DNA of 64,000 nt from Escallonia rubra (GCA_033065855.1 JAVXUO010000326.1:1-64000); one strand, 5' to 3'. Positions 22,414 to 34,505 are shown, counted from the first letter of the stretch. The notes: generated by a model from the sequence alone, not told the origin. Numbers and translations: made by a program.

Positions 22414-23696
22414 TATGGCAAACCACCTCGAAAAATTCCCTAACAAGAAAGGATTTTAGGAATCGTCATCTTATTTAATTAGGAAAAAATAAAAAATAAG
22501 AAAAACCCTTGAAATGACTTTAAAGTGTTAAAAAGGATGACTAATTTATTGAAAACAGGGAAATGAGTTTGGGGATTAAGTTATGCAACAAGAAAGTGTC
22601 AGACACCTGCCACGCCCTTTCAGTCTATACTTCATTTCTATTGATTATTGGTCTTAAAAACATGTAACATGCAAAAATATAATAAAACTAAACCTGAGTT
22701 CTTCTTTATGTTTTTGGCTTGAACTCGACATCCGGGGTCGAATTGCCAAGGTATCTGATCGGACTAATAGGAATCAAAACCGCCATAGTTTGACTCTGGT
22801 CCTACAGGAAGTAATCTACAATTCGAGCCTAGACGTAGACAAAGAAATGTAAAAGACTTTTTTTTTATCTTTTGAACATAAATGCGTTACAGGGTGGGGG
22901 AGACAATCTATATGATTTTCTAATTTAGAAAGCTATTAAATATTACCTCTTTAAATAGCTTGCCTTGAAGACTCAGGGATGTTCTCTAAAGGATCCACGA
23001 TGCAAATTTTAAAAGGGTGAGTTTGAGTGGCTAGGATTCTCGAGAGAGATAGCATATCACTTCACGAAGAAATGGTACACAAGCTCTAAAGAGAATAAGC
23101 TTTATCCCCTTGAAAATGAAGGCTAAGGGTCATTTTTATAGTGCTCAGGGTCACAAAATCTAATAAGATTATAAGGCTGGAGATAAGTCAGAATTAATGA
23201 TAAAATCCCAAATTGACAAAAGTGAATTAATCGGCTGGTTAGTCAAAAATCGGCAAGTTCATCCCATAAATTAAGAAAAAAAAATTCAAATTTTGAGGCA
23301 TTATCTGACCCTATTTTCGATAATTATCTCTGATGTTGTAAATGAGATGTATCAGATTCGGGATAATTCATTTCTTAACCATAAAATAGATTGATTTGAT
23401 CTTGGCATCAAGGATAATTCACATATCATTTTCCAACTTATCTAGACAACCTAAATTATTTAAATTACAAAATCTAGACCTTGAACTGGACTTGACACAA
23501 TTGGGCTGGACTGATGGACTGGACATGAAATTGGACTAGACACGTAACTGGATTAGACTTGGACAATTGAACTAGACTGGACTAAATTAAGTAACTAGGT
23601 CACAATACTAGGCCTAAACTCCATAATGCACCTTAATTAATAATAAAGTCTACTAATTATTTAATTATTAATGACTACAAAAATGGGGTGTCTACA
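22414..23696 (-). repeat. LTR B of the array
   Basis: The same layout as LTR A, with a TATAAAAA box near 23133-23140 on the minus strand. Its terminal bases are CCATA rather than CCACA. Confidence 0.85.
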
Positions 23697-23708
23697 GAGA
23701 GTCACCAC
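23697..23708 (-). other. spacer 2: identical primer-binding-site-like 12-mer
   Basis: Identical to spacer 1 (GTGGTGACTCTC on the minus strand) and located at the same position relative to the flanking LTRs. Confidence 0.7.
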
Positions 23709-25011
23709 TGTGGCGAACCGCCTCAAAAAATCCCTAACAAGAAAGGATTTTAGGAGTCACCATCTTATTTAATTAGGGAAAAAGGAAAAATAAGAAGAAC
23801 CCTATAAATGACTTTAAAGTGTCCAAAAGGACGATTAATCTATCGAAAATAGGGAAAAGGGTTCGGGGACTAAGTTATGCAACGGAAAGGTGCTAGGCAC
23901 CCCCCACGCCCTTTCGGTCTCTACTTCATTTCCATTTATTATTAGCCTTAAAAACATGCAACATGCAAAAAAAGATAAAACTAAACCTAAGTTGTTTTTT
24001 TATGTTTTTGGCTTGAACTCGATATCTTAGGTCGCATTGCCTACAAATCCAATTAGACTAATCGGAATCAAAACTATCGTAGTTCGACTCTGTTCCAACG
24101 GGAAGTAATCTACATTTTGAGCCTAAACATAGACAAAGAAATGTAAAAAAATATTTTTTGACATTTTGAATAGAAATGTGATTATGAGGTGGGGAGATAA
24201 TATATATGATTTTCTAAAGTTAGTAAATATTACCTCTTGAAGTAGCTTGCCTTGAAAAGTCGGTATGTCCTCTAAACGATCGGCGATGCAAAGACTAAAA
24301 AGACTTTTGAAAAGTGAGTATGAGTGGCTAGGATTCTCGGGAGAGATAGTTTATCACTTTACGAATAAATGGTACACAAGCTCTAAAGAGAATAAGCTTT
24401 CTCCCCTTGAAAATCAAGGCTAATGGCCCTTTTTATAGTGCTCAGGGTCGCAAAATCTAATAAGATTGGCTATCCTAATCTGCAAGGCTGGAGATAAGTC
24501 AAAATAAATGATAAAATTGTAGGCTGACAAAAGTCAATTTACCGGTCGGTTAGTCAAAAACCGGGTGGTTAATCCTATAATTTAGAAAATAATTTTTTTC
24601 AAAATTTGAGGCATTTTAACCCTATTTTCGGTAATTATCTCTGATTTTGTAAATGGAATGTACCAAATTTGGGGTAGTTCATTTCCTAACCATAAAATTG
24701 ATTGATTTGATCTTGACATCAAGGATAAGTCACAGATCATTTCCCAAATTATCTGGACAAACTAAATCAATTAAATAACAAAATCTAGACCTTGGACTAG
24801 ATTTGACACAATTGGGGGGCTGGATTGATGGACTGGACATGCAATTGGATTGGACCCAGAACTGCACTAGACTTGGACAATTAAACTAGACTTGACTAAA
24901 TTAGTTAAATAGGTCACATTATTAGGCTTAAACTCAATAATGCACTCTAATTAATAATAAGGCCCACTAATTATTTAATTATTAATGACTACAAAAATGG
25001 GGTTGTCTACA
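23709..25011 (-). repeat. LTR C of the array
   Basis: The same layout, with a TATAAAAA box near 24429-24436 on the minus strand. Its outer edge TGTAGACAACCCC (one extra base) abuts the CCATT duplication. Confidence 0.85.
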
Positions 25012-25016
25012 CCATT

Positions 25017-26700
25017 CTTGGGCATATCTGTCTCCATGGCAAATGGCTTTGAGCATACTATACAACTCTTTGGGTTGGGACTGGATGAGAAACTAGGGTT
25101 TGCTAAGTAATTTGATAAGGGCCTACTTGTGAGAATACGAGACAGACTACAATCCCCAAATAGAAATATTAGCTTAGGTTTTCTTTAACTGTGGAAGTAC
25201 CTCGTATCTGAGGGTTATTGAGAGAACAAAAGGTCTGACGCACTAAGAATAGCGGGCTCTTGATAAGCTCGGCCAGGCTTAGTTGGATGAGAAATAACAG
25301 TATTAGGCCTAAAGACGAACCATGTATCCTCGTCATAGTCTTCATTTTCCATAGCAGGTTTTTGCTTCCATTAACTCCTTCCATGAGATCATGCCACAAT
25401 ACTCATGCGGGAAAATCTGAACGCTCCTCTCTTGCATACCTTCCGACTGGCATATTAACACAATGAGTGTAAAAGGATCCAATACTTGTGGAGTATCATC
25501 AACCATGTTCAGCTATGCTTGAATAGGGGTTCTTTCCTTACATTCAGTTTGGTAAGAGGAGAAATTTTACCTTTGTCGATCAAATCTTAGATGGCATGGC
25601 GTAGGGTGATGCACCTTTCTGTATGATGACCGGCCCTTTAATGATAAGCACATTGGACATAAGGATCGTATCCTTCGGGTAAGACAACCAATGTTAGAGT
25701 AGGTGGCAACTTGGAAATCAAGCCTCTTCGTAGTAATTGTTTAAAGACTTTGGACAACGGTGAGTTCAAACATGTGAACTATTGTCACAGCTTGGAGCTA
25801 CCTTTCCATGACACTTGCGATCTCACACTATTGGCATTGTTCGCACTGGTTGGCTTTCACTGAGCATTGGCATTCTTCACATCGGCTCAGTATCCTCTCG
25901 ACTTAGCCTCTCGGGATATGGTCCATTTATTGATAGCATCTTCAATCTATATTAACACTTTGAATGAAGTGTGATAATCTCCAAAATATACTCATGATAC
26001 ACCGGTAGCAAGTTATTCTTTATTACGTTAACTTGTTCCTCTTGAAGGGACGATTAACCATATGAATAGTTTTGTTCCTCCACCGCATTATAAAGGCTGA
26101 GACTTACTCCTTAATTTCATTTTTCATAGTTTTTAAGTCTCTTCGGGTGATGTCTAAATCAGCATTGTACTGATACTGATTAAAAATCCTCTCACTACAT
26201 ATTCCCGTGTCCACACCCTTGAGTCATCAAAGTGTAAGGAACTACTGAACGATGTCTCCTGTCAAAGTGTGGTCGAAAAGTTGGATTAGCTAATTCTTGT
26301 TAACTCCATAAGAAGCTAATGCATGTATATCTTCACATGAATTCAGGGATCCGTCATCCCGTCAAACTTGTCCATATCAAGCATCTTAAACTTCGGAGAT
26401 AGTCTATCTTTCGGGCCCAAGGTAAGGGTACTGAGGTCCATTGGATTCATCGGCCCTCTTCATTCTAGTAATTTGTTACTCAAGCATTGCCAAATTTTCT
26501 TTCTGTTTTATGACAACTGCCTTCCCTTCATCATCAGACTCATATTGGTCAATCGGCTTCCAGTCTCGGACCTCCCTTCTTCTTATCTTCTTTCTTCTCT
26601 ACCCTTAGCTCTTCCTCGGGTTTTTTATTCTGATCCTTTTTCATGAGCAGTTCCACATCCATGGTAGTCTTTGCATGTTACGCTGCTAGGGTGAAGCGGC
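25017..26700 (-). pseudogene. gypsy gag region
   Basis: On the minus strand the gag domain can be followed from a SPKFKMLDMDKFDG segment (26355-26399). It continues to a SAFIMRWRNKTIHMVNRP-type segment (about 26030-26110), the usual spacing of plant gypsy gag. An acidic/basic N-terminal stretch lies at 26500-26640. A worn zinc-knuckle-like region (CAYH, GHHTERC) follows near 25600-25660. Stops and frameshifts are frequent. Its 3' end at 25017 is the left side of the CCATT duplication; the protease reading on the other side of the array is its continuation. Confidence 0.8.
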
Positions 26701-27678
26701 TTGAAAATCCTTTTCTAACTCACCATGGCTCTGGACAAGGTTATTAAGCTGAGGGATTCTTCGGCCATTGGGATCCGCTTGGCTTTTTCAAATGTGTCCC
26801 GATACCAAAGTTTCTTACCCTTAATAGTATGGGAAATAAAACACATTAAAATAGCACATTGAACGCACATAAACCGGCTAATTTATACCTACAAAAACAT
26901 AGGCACTGATGAACTTTCTGCTAAACCTTTGAGGTTTAGCGGGCATTAAATCAGCACTTCATTTTTTGGGACTTTTGGGGTGGCCAGAGGAGAACCATCT
27001 GGTAAACCCTACTTGGTTTTTCTGTCCAGTTGACCAGCAACGGAATTTTGGTTATCTTCAGGATGTAAAACTGACCGGTTAAATTATGCACAAAATGGTG
27101 TCAGCTAACCAACCGTCCATTTTACCCATTGGTACACTGGACAGTTGATCAGAGAAACATTTTCCACGCCTTATCCTTTATTGAGAATATTGCCGGTTCT
27201 GTGATACCGGCCAGTTTTCCAGTCAATATGCCATATTACTAGTAGGTATTCCTATTAAAGGGTAGACCATGAAAATAGTCAAGATGTGTGTGTTTTCTCC
27301 GACTTCGGGTGTAAGGTCACTCCATTGGCTTGACTTGTACAATATACCTTCATACATAACTCATGGAGTTAATGATGGATGGTCATTGGTACGTGTACAC
27401 AAGTCATTTATATATCGATATACCAGGAGGTCTCGGTACTTAGCCTTGGAGGTAAATGTACAGTCAAATCTCCTCGTAACTAGGAAGCTCGAGGATTTTA
27501 ACCATTGTCCTCGATTGGGTGGGCTTAGACAAACGTGTGAATTTATGATTAATAAAGAGACAAACATGTTAATACAAATCTGCACATAAACACATAAAAA
27601 CTTAAACATACATCGAAGGATAAAAAATTATACAAAAATCATAAAAAAAAAAAATAGAGCCTAATCCTCTTATTTAGT
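26701..27678 (-). other. gypsy 5' leader, no gene
   Basis: This lies between the primer-binding site and gag. A plus-strand open frame at 27269-27589 has no recognisable motif and is antisense to the element. Confidence 0.45.
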
Positions 27679-27696
27679 CCGCAGTGAAGTTGCCAG
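27679..27696 (-). other. primer-binding site (tRNA-Arg type)
   Basis: Minus strand CTGGCAACTTCACTGCGG directly follows the LTR end. It is close to TGGCGACTCCACTGGGGA, the tRNA-Arg site used by Tat/Ogre-type gypsy elements. Confidence 0.6.
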
Positions 27697-29007
27697 TGTA
27701 ATGAAGGTTCCAAAAATTTTGAGTCGGGAAGGTCTAACTTGAGTCGCCATCTTATTTTATGAGTAAGTAACGAGGGTAAACAAGAAAATCCTAAATTGAC
27801 TCTGAGTTGTCCAATTTAAGCTTCTAAGCTATTAAAAACCGTAGATTTGGATTCCAGGACTAAGTTATATAATGGGAATGTGTTAGGCACCCGCTATACC
27901 TTAATTGGTCCTTAAAATGTCTTAAAGTGATTTTTGTGATTTTTATTCCAAAATAACTAATAAAAAAACCATAAGGCTAATTAAACCTAATCTGGTTTGA
28001 ATTCGATAACAGCAGTCAAATGGCCAACGTATCTGGTCTGACAAACCAGAATCAAAGCAACGTAATTCTGACTGGACCCTACAGGAGACGACCTAAATCT
28101 TGGTCTTTGACACGACTTATTCTAGTTGAACAAAAATCAAACCTGAAATTATTTCTATAGTTTTCAGATTTTTGACCGATATATGGTCGCGGGGAGGGGA
28201 GATGATCTAGACTCTCAAAATATCATCTAGAAAAGTAATATAATAATTACGTCGAAATGAAGCTTGTTTAGACGACTCGGGATGACGTCAGGATGGATTC
28301 ACGATGCGAGTAGACTAAGAAAATGAAAGTTATCTTCACTTTTGTTATAGAATTCTCACTAAAAGAAGTGCACCAATTCTAGTGAATAAAGGTCCAAAAT
28401 TTCTAGAGAGAAACCCAGACCTTAGTTCTGAAGCCTGAGGGATCATTTTATAGTGGTCTGTGGGCTGATTAAAAAGGGTAAAAAGGGACTTTTTCGAGTC
28501 TAATATCTCTGACAAAGAAGAAAATATGATTTAAAATCAACGATCGAAAGAAATCAACTTACCGGTCGGTTTGTCCAAAACCGGCCACTTCATCCCTTAA
28601 TTAAATGAGATTTTTTTCCAAGTTTTAGAAAATTAATTGCCCTTAATTCAGTAAGAATCTTTGAAAATACAAATAGGATGCACCAGATTTCAGGAACTAT
28701 CGCCAAATCCCTTCTAGATTAAAGAAATTAAAATGCATCAAGGATCGATCATAAATTAAAAAATGAGTCATCTGAATCAAGTCAAAATCTCTTGGGCTGA
28801 TTTAACCAACTAGACCATACTGGACTACTGACAAGGCTGGATCATTCATTAGATTGTACTTAATTAACTAAATTAAGCTCATATTTATTTCAAGGCCTAA
28901 ATCTACAATAATAATAGTGACAATAATTACTAATAAAGCCTAATAATTAATAAACAAAAATGGATAAAATAGGGCTACACCAAGGCTACAAGAATAGGGT
29001 GTCTAAA
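27697..29007 (-). repeat. degenerate 5' LTR of the gypsy element
   Basis: It is recognisably related to LTRs A-C. Shared blocks include GAGTCGCCATCTTATTT, GGACTAAGTTATA, GTGTTAGGCACCC, a CACTATAAAA box (about 28445) and a GACACCC start. It is far more diverged from them than they are from one another. The start is worn (TTTAGACACCC). Confidence 0.65.
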
Positions 29008-29320
29008 CCTGCATTGCAAGGGTAATCTTACAAGAATTAAAGCCAACTCTAGTATGGAGGAAATGAATCATAGCTAGCAACGCGAAACATGCAGAAGGCG
29101 TGGCCATCTTCTAGGCAGTAAAAAGGGTAAGATAACATGGGCCAATCAATGTCACTATACTTTTCAATTGCAGTGATTTCATCATATAATTGGCTTTAGA
29201 TAGAGAATAACGTAGTTAATGTGCTTCAATTATGCTTGATATTAAATAACTTGCTATAACTTTAAGCGTGTTCTATGTTGGGTTAAGAGGGACTTTGTAA
29301 ATCTGGCCCACAAAGGAGAA

Positions 29321-29323
<3 letters not shown>
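29008..29323. other. no gene seen
   Basis: AT-rich spacer without open frames, repeats or RNA genes that I can support. Confidence 0.5.

Positions 29324-29361
<38 letters not shown>
29324..29361. repeat. (TA)n microsatellite at the pararetrovirus edge
   Basis: About nineteen TA units directly adjoin the left side of the pararetroviral relic. Confidence 0.9.
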
Positions 29362-29363
<2 letters not shown>

Positions 29364-29542
29364 GAAATGATAAAATGCTTGTGCTAGCAGGTTGCCATCT
29401 CTCTGGTTAATATCATTTTCAACCTCTCAACTTCTAAACAGTTCACTTAAAACACCTCATACTTCTCAAAATACTAAAATTGACTCCTCTCAAGATTAGA
29501 ACATGTCATTCCTGACCAAAGGAGAATTTGGCCATACAAAAT

Positions 29543-29555
29543 TGGTATCAGAGCC
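29543..29555 (+). other. pararetrovirus primer-binding site
   Basis: TGGTATCAGAGCC, the complement of the initiator tRNA-Met 3' end, as used by plant pararetroviruses and by copia elements. Confidence 0.85.
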
Positions 29556-29682
29556 TAATCAAAGGCAAGATTCAACCGAAAAACTCACAGAAATTTCCTG
29601 TTTATTAAATCATATGACAGGAATTATACACTTAGACCATGGAGTTGGAAAAACTGAGATAACATGATTATCAAATCAAATA

Positions 29683-30360
29683 ATGGATGTATCTCATAAA
29701 ACTTTAAATATCTGTAGAACTCTAAACAAGATAACATATCAGATATTAACTGAATTTCACAATTCAGATAAAGGGTTAGGAAGTGAAAACCACGTCTTAA
29801 GTTCAGATAACTTCTTATCAAACTTAGAAAGTTATGACACTTCCAATAAATACTATAGCAAAGAAACTTCATATGTATTTAAAGAAGTTATAGCATACAG
29901 TGGTAGCGAATGCAAAACAATACCTTAGAGAAGGATATCATTATGTCCATATTAGTATGATACAAGTTAGTCTTTGTCCGTTATTCATAGATGGCAGAGA
30001 TACACCAGTAATATGTTGTTTAACAGATAATCGGTAAAAAACTTTTGAAAAAGCCCAAATAGGGGGTATCCAAAGTAACTTGTATAACGGACTAGTTTGG
30101 TTTAAAACTACACCAAACTACTTCATGTCTTAAAAGATCCTTATCTTAATAAAGCAGTAGGACTGAGGATTCAGAGTCAAGGCATAACTGAATTACGAGA
30201 AGTCTGCAAAAACATTGCAGTACAATACCGTCTAGTTTACAGAGTGGTAAATACCACTAATCCACTAAGTAAAATGCTAAATAGTGAAGTAGGACTATTT
30301 GAACAAACAAGTAGTAATGTCTGAGCAATAAAAGCACGGAAGATAAATCCAAAGCAATTG
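29683..30360 (+). pseudogene. pararetroviral movement-protein-like region
   Basis: The central part (about 29930-30260) has the conserved glycine/asparagine-rich segment of the viral movement-protein family that precedes a WFKxTPNYFM-type motif. Readings are broken by several stops and at least one frameshift. Movement proteins modify plasmodesmata in exogenous relatives; this copy is not functional. Confidence 0.7.
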
Positions 30361-30699
30361 TCAAGGCCTAAAAAATGGGTGATAGGAAAAGGATTAGCTA
30401 GTAAAAAAACTAGAACAAATGCAGATAAGAGAAAATAAAGGTGTTGTTATCCTCGAAGAACCAAAGAGACATTCTGTCTCTTCAATATTTCCACGTCTAC
30501 AAATCCAAAAGGAAAAGGAAAGGAAAAAATGGTAGAAGAAGCTATCAAAGAATAAGACAGTTCTGATGAAGACATAATAGGGTACAAAACAGTTACCATT
30601 CCAATCAGACGAAGCATGTCATCACGTGTAGAAACTATACATGTAATGACTACAACATCAGTAAATGACATTGTCAAGAAGAAGCTTAAATAAAAAGGC

Positions 30700-31170
30700 T
30701 TGACAGGAGATGAGCTTGAAAAGGGTATTCAAGACATTATAAGTATTATCACAACTAAAAAAAGGTCCGAAAAAATGAATAATAAACAGATGGCGATAAG
30801 TCCAAACAATTCTTATATAGAATTAAGTTTTGACTTCCAGGGTTATCACCTTTTTAAAATAGATGCTTTAATAGATACTGGAGCATCCTATTGCCTAGCA
30901 CGACTAGGAATATTACCCTCTTGAATCGAAATAGATCAACTCATGAACATGTGAATGGAAAATGGCGATGAGTTCGAACCAGAATATAAAGCATATGATA
31001 TTCCGGTCAGAATAAATGGAAAACAGTTCATTATAGAGCGAATAATTCAATTCGATGAATTAGACGGCAATTTTCTAATAGGAAATGCTTTCCTCAAACA
31101 AGCTAAAATTGACTATTTATTCAGGAAGAGTTTCATATTAAAATACCACATCAAAAAATTTCGTTGTTAA
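30700..31170 (+). pseudogene. pararetroviral aspartic protease region
   Basis: The active-site triad codes Asp-Thr-Gly at 30874-30882, followed by an Ala-Ser as in pararetroviral proteases. A stop at about 30922 separates it from the C-terminal half of the domain (30955-31170), which shows the expected GNAFLK-type segment. Confidence 0.75.
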
Positions 31171-31439
31171 AATATGCTGCTCAAAAATGTAAATTTGGTT
31201 TTCGTCCTGAAAAACTAGGAGAAATCGAAAAACATATCAAGAGTGAGACTCTCTACGCAGCCCAGCATGGTGAAGATAACAAAAAAAACTCATGGAAAAG
31301 GTTACTTGAAGAAAAAGTAACCAAGGAAGAATTACTTAAAGGAGAAGTAATCAAAGAAAATGACAGTCGGGTTAAAGAAATAAACCAACATTATCAATGC
31401 AAACAAGGAAAATAAATTCTTAGTCTTGATAGTATAAAA

Positions 31440-32250
31440 AAAATGTTAGAAAATAATTTTAGTAATGACCAGCTAAAATTATGGGAAAAGGATAAACCTT
31501 GGGCAACATTGATCCTCAAGGCTAAAGATTGTGTGGTTAACGTAAAACCAATGCAACATAGTCTTGAGATGGTTCAGGAATTTGAACGACAGATTCCTGA
31601 AATACTAAAACAAGGGTTAATAAGACCCAGTGAGAGTCTTCATTCAAGTCCGGCTTTCATGGTAAAAAAAAACATGCAGAACAGGCTAGAGGAAAAGCCA
31701 GATTAGTCATAGACTATAGAGCTTTAAACACAGCAACAATCAAAGATGGCTATAAAATTCCAATCAAGGATATGCTGATAAACAAAATCCAGCTAGCCAA
31801 CTTTTTCTCAAAGTTTGATTTAAAAAAAGGATATTGGCAAATCAAAATGGAAGAATCATCAATTTTGTTAACTGCCTTTAGCGCACCACAAGGGCACTAT
31901 GAATGGACAGTGTTACCGTTCGGATTGAAAAATGCTCCGCCTTTATTCCAAAGAAGGATGGATAACATTTTTAGAAAGCACGGAGATTATTGTGTGGTGT
32001 ACATAGATGACATATTAGTATTCTAAAAACCCAGAGAAGAACATAGAAATCATCTAAAAAACATAGCACAAGAATTCATTGACCATGGATTAGTACTATC
32101 ACAAAAGAAATGTGAATGGAAACAAACCACAATTAACTTTCTAGGATTGAGAATAGAAGACAGTAGAAAAATTATCCTTCAAGACCACATAGCTAAAAAA
32201 ATTAAGTTATTTTTCATAACAAATCAATGATGTAAAGCAACTTCAAAGGT
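31440..32250 (+). pseudogene. pararetroviral reverse transcriptase region
   Basis: Two overlapping readings cover the RT: an N-terminal one (31443-31706) ending in a frameshift, and one with the palm motifs (31772-32026). The catalytic box YIDD lies at 32000-32011 and is intact, but a stop follows shortly after. Thumb and connection sequences continue to about 32250 in changing frames. Confidence 0.85.
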
Positions 32251-32259
32251 TTATTGGGC

Positions 32260-32825
32260 TGTTAATTTATGCTAGAAAATTCATCTCTCATTTATCAAGC
32301 CTAACAAAAACCTAAGTAAAAAACTTAGAAAAGGAAAATGGATATGGGAAGATGAAGATAAAGATACCCAAAATGTTCGATGGTTAAAAGGTCAGGTAAA
32401 AACCCTACCAAAATTAAGCTTGCCTAAACAAGGAGACAAGTTAGTTCTAGAAACTAACGCTTCTGAAAATTGTTGAAGTGCAGTATTAAAAGCAATACGC
32501 CCTGATCAAGCTGAAGAACAGCTGTGTGAAAACTGGAGTACAACCTTTAAGGATGCAGAAACTTTGTATCACATAAACGAAAAAGAGTTTTTAGCTATAA
32601 AACGTGGCATAAAATCTTTTTACATATTTCTAGTTTCAGAACACTTTCTCTATCAGAACAGATAATAGGTGTTTTAAAGCTTTCCTTAAAAGAGACCTTA
32701 GAAATGTTAGTCAAACAAGGCTTTATCAATGGCAACAATGGTTCAGTTATTATACTTTTGATGTAGAATACATCTCATCAGCCAAAACTGCACTTGCAGA
32801 TAGCCTAACCAGGAAATTATGCTTT
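32260..32825 (+). pseudogene. pararetroviral RNase H region
   Basis: The RNase H start is visible near 32447, but the first catalytic position is Asn (AAC at 32456-32458) where Asp is expected. An in-frame TGA follows about 20 nt later. The later Glu-containing segment (NEKEFLAI, near 32578-32600) is preserved. Confidence 0.75.
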
Positions 32826-34240
32826 ATGATGCAGGGAGTTGCTGTTACTTCAAAAAAGACTACTCAAAAGGCCTTAAAAGAAAGGTATGAAGCAGGAGAT
32901 CCTGAAGTTGGTCTACTGGGAGAACCATCAGAAAAATTCGACTACTACGTCATTTACCCTAAAAAGAAAGATAACAGTTCTTTGTCACTCACAAATCCTC
33001 CCCCAGTAGCGGAAGATGATGGTTGGAACTACTGACCCGAAAGCCCTAAAATCGGACGATACAAAACTAAGCGTTCAAAATCAATGCATAAGTTTTGGAA
33101 TAAAGAGAGTAAGGCTGAAACCTCGACAGCAAGGCGCCCTAAACAAGTGGGCAAGAAAATAAAAAATTACTATCTTGAGAACAAGGATCTAAAAAGAAAA
33201 GTGGCAACTGATGAAGATGAAAAATCTTCAAAACAAAATGCTACCATAACACAAACCAATGATAATAAAACAAAAACGTTTTATGATCCAGGGTTCTGTG
33301 AAGAGAGTAAAAAAACTCTTTGGAAATGTCTGGCATTATCTGAGGGGAAATTATCGAAAAGAGTTACGAAGAACCCTTAGTCAATTAACTGATTACGTTA
33401 AGTACTTAAAAGAAATGCTTGATATAAACGATGAAGAATGAATGATGGTCCTACAAGAAAAGGAAGAAAGAATTTGATTACTAGAAGAACTAGAATCATT
33501 GCTCCCAGCTGATATCACTACAAAAATAAAAGAACTAGCCAGGAAGGAGGATGAACACGAAGAGATCCTTCGCAAACCAGAAATGAAGGCGTTCCTGAAT
33601 TGGGATTATGGATGGCCAAGCCTCACATTACCATCAGACAAGGTTGATCTTAAATGGATTTAACATGGACTCATAGACACCTTCGAAATAAATCGAGATG
33701 ATTATCAACTCATCGATAGTCTCCCGCTATAGTTCAATATGCTCTTGGAGTTATGGGATTCAGTCGACAGATTATCACGGGGTCAACACTGGCAGAAAGA
33801 AGCGAAACCAAATTCTACCAACCATACCAGATTTGGTTCATTTATCGATTCGCTAATAAAAAATTAATGAATTTCTACCGACCGCACAAGGATGAGCTAT
33901 GGAACACATATAATCTGGAGAAAGACAAGATCGAAAGAATCAGTTGTGTTCATGCAACCATTGAAACCATGGTGGCCAATCCCATAGAAGCATGCTTTTA
34001 AATGGACAAAGGATAATAATCCTAAAGTGGTGTAGAGCATCCATAGAGCCTTCCAAATAGGGTCAAGATCAGGTAATCAAACTCTATGAATAGTTCAACA
34101 GCCAAGAAAAAGAAGAACATAATCTGCCTAGCCAAACTTTTGAGATGTACAAGAAGGTGCGGGACCACAGGATAGCCATGATTGAAATGGACATAATGGC
34201 CAGCGAAAAATGACAAAGCCAAGTGGGAAAGAGAATAAAG
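32826..34240 (+). pseudogene. pararetroviral 3' reading region of unknown role
   Basis: Several adjoining readings (32826-33035, 33084-33441, 33444-33660, 33753-34001) are Lys/Glu-rich and partly coiled-coil-like, with a more globular, aromatic-rich part near 33753-34001. No enzyme motif is seen. By position this matches the second, functionally unassigned product of florendovirus-like genomes. Stops and shifts separate the pieces. Confidence 0.45.
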
Positions 34241-34489
34241 ATATCTGCCACAATAAAAGAAAAGAAGACCCTACAAAAAATAATAGAGGATTTTCACTAT
34301 TGAAGAATCTTACGTGCCTAATCCTTTCATCTATGAAAAGGGTCGAAGTAAGAGCTAGAAGGCAGAGGAAGTCTGAGAGAGTGTGAAATGTGTAAGAGTG
34401 TGAAGTAGTCTAAGAGTGTGAAGTGTGCTAAGATTTAGAGTATGCAACAATAGAAGGAAACTTTCATTTCTATTATGCAATATTTCATT

Positions 34490-34505
34490 TCTAGTATAAA
34501 TAAAG
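34490..34505 (+). promoter_or_regulatory. promoter-like TATA segment of the pararetrovirus
   Basis: TATAAATA at 34495-34502 follows an AT-rich segment with repeated TTTCATTTCTA-like words, close to the 3' end of the relic. Plant pararetroviruses carry their single pregenomic promoter in this relative position. Confidence 0.5.

Larger units (their letters stand above)
21148..25016 (-). mobile_element. array of three tandem LTRs with 12-nt spacers and a 5-bp target duplication
   Basis: Three LTRs of 1249, 1283 and 1303 bp follow one another in the same orientation at 21153-22401, 22414-23696 and 23709-25011. The 12-nt spacers between them (22402-22413 and 23697-23708) are identical, GAGAGTCACCAC on the plus strand. 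The whole array is flanked by CCATT (21148-21152 and 25012-25016). Each LTR starts TGTAGACA on the minus strand (one with an extra base nearby) and ends in CCACA or CCATA. No internal coding region is left between them. Confidence 0.85.
18200..29007 (-). mobile_element. decayed Ty3/gypsy element (Tat-like), split by an LTR array
   Basis: In minus-strand order there is a degenerate 5' LTR (29007-27697), a primer-binding site resembling a tRNA-Arg 3' end, gag (26700-25017), then an inserted three-LTR array (25011-21153). Protease (21147-20860), reverse transcriptase (19530-18900) and RNase H (18840-18207) follow. The order gag-PR-RT-RH defines Ty3/gypsy. Integrase and the 3' LTR were not found; the element stops at a junction with plus-strand retroelement DNA near 18260. 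Many stops and frameshifts show that it is dead. Confidence 0.8.

Noticed and set aside
27269..27589. 106-codon plus-strand open frame
   Set aside because: Antisense to the leader of the gypsy element, no motif, and no splice or promoter support.
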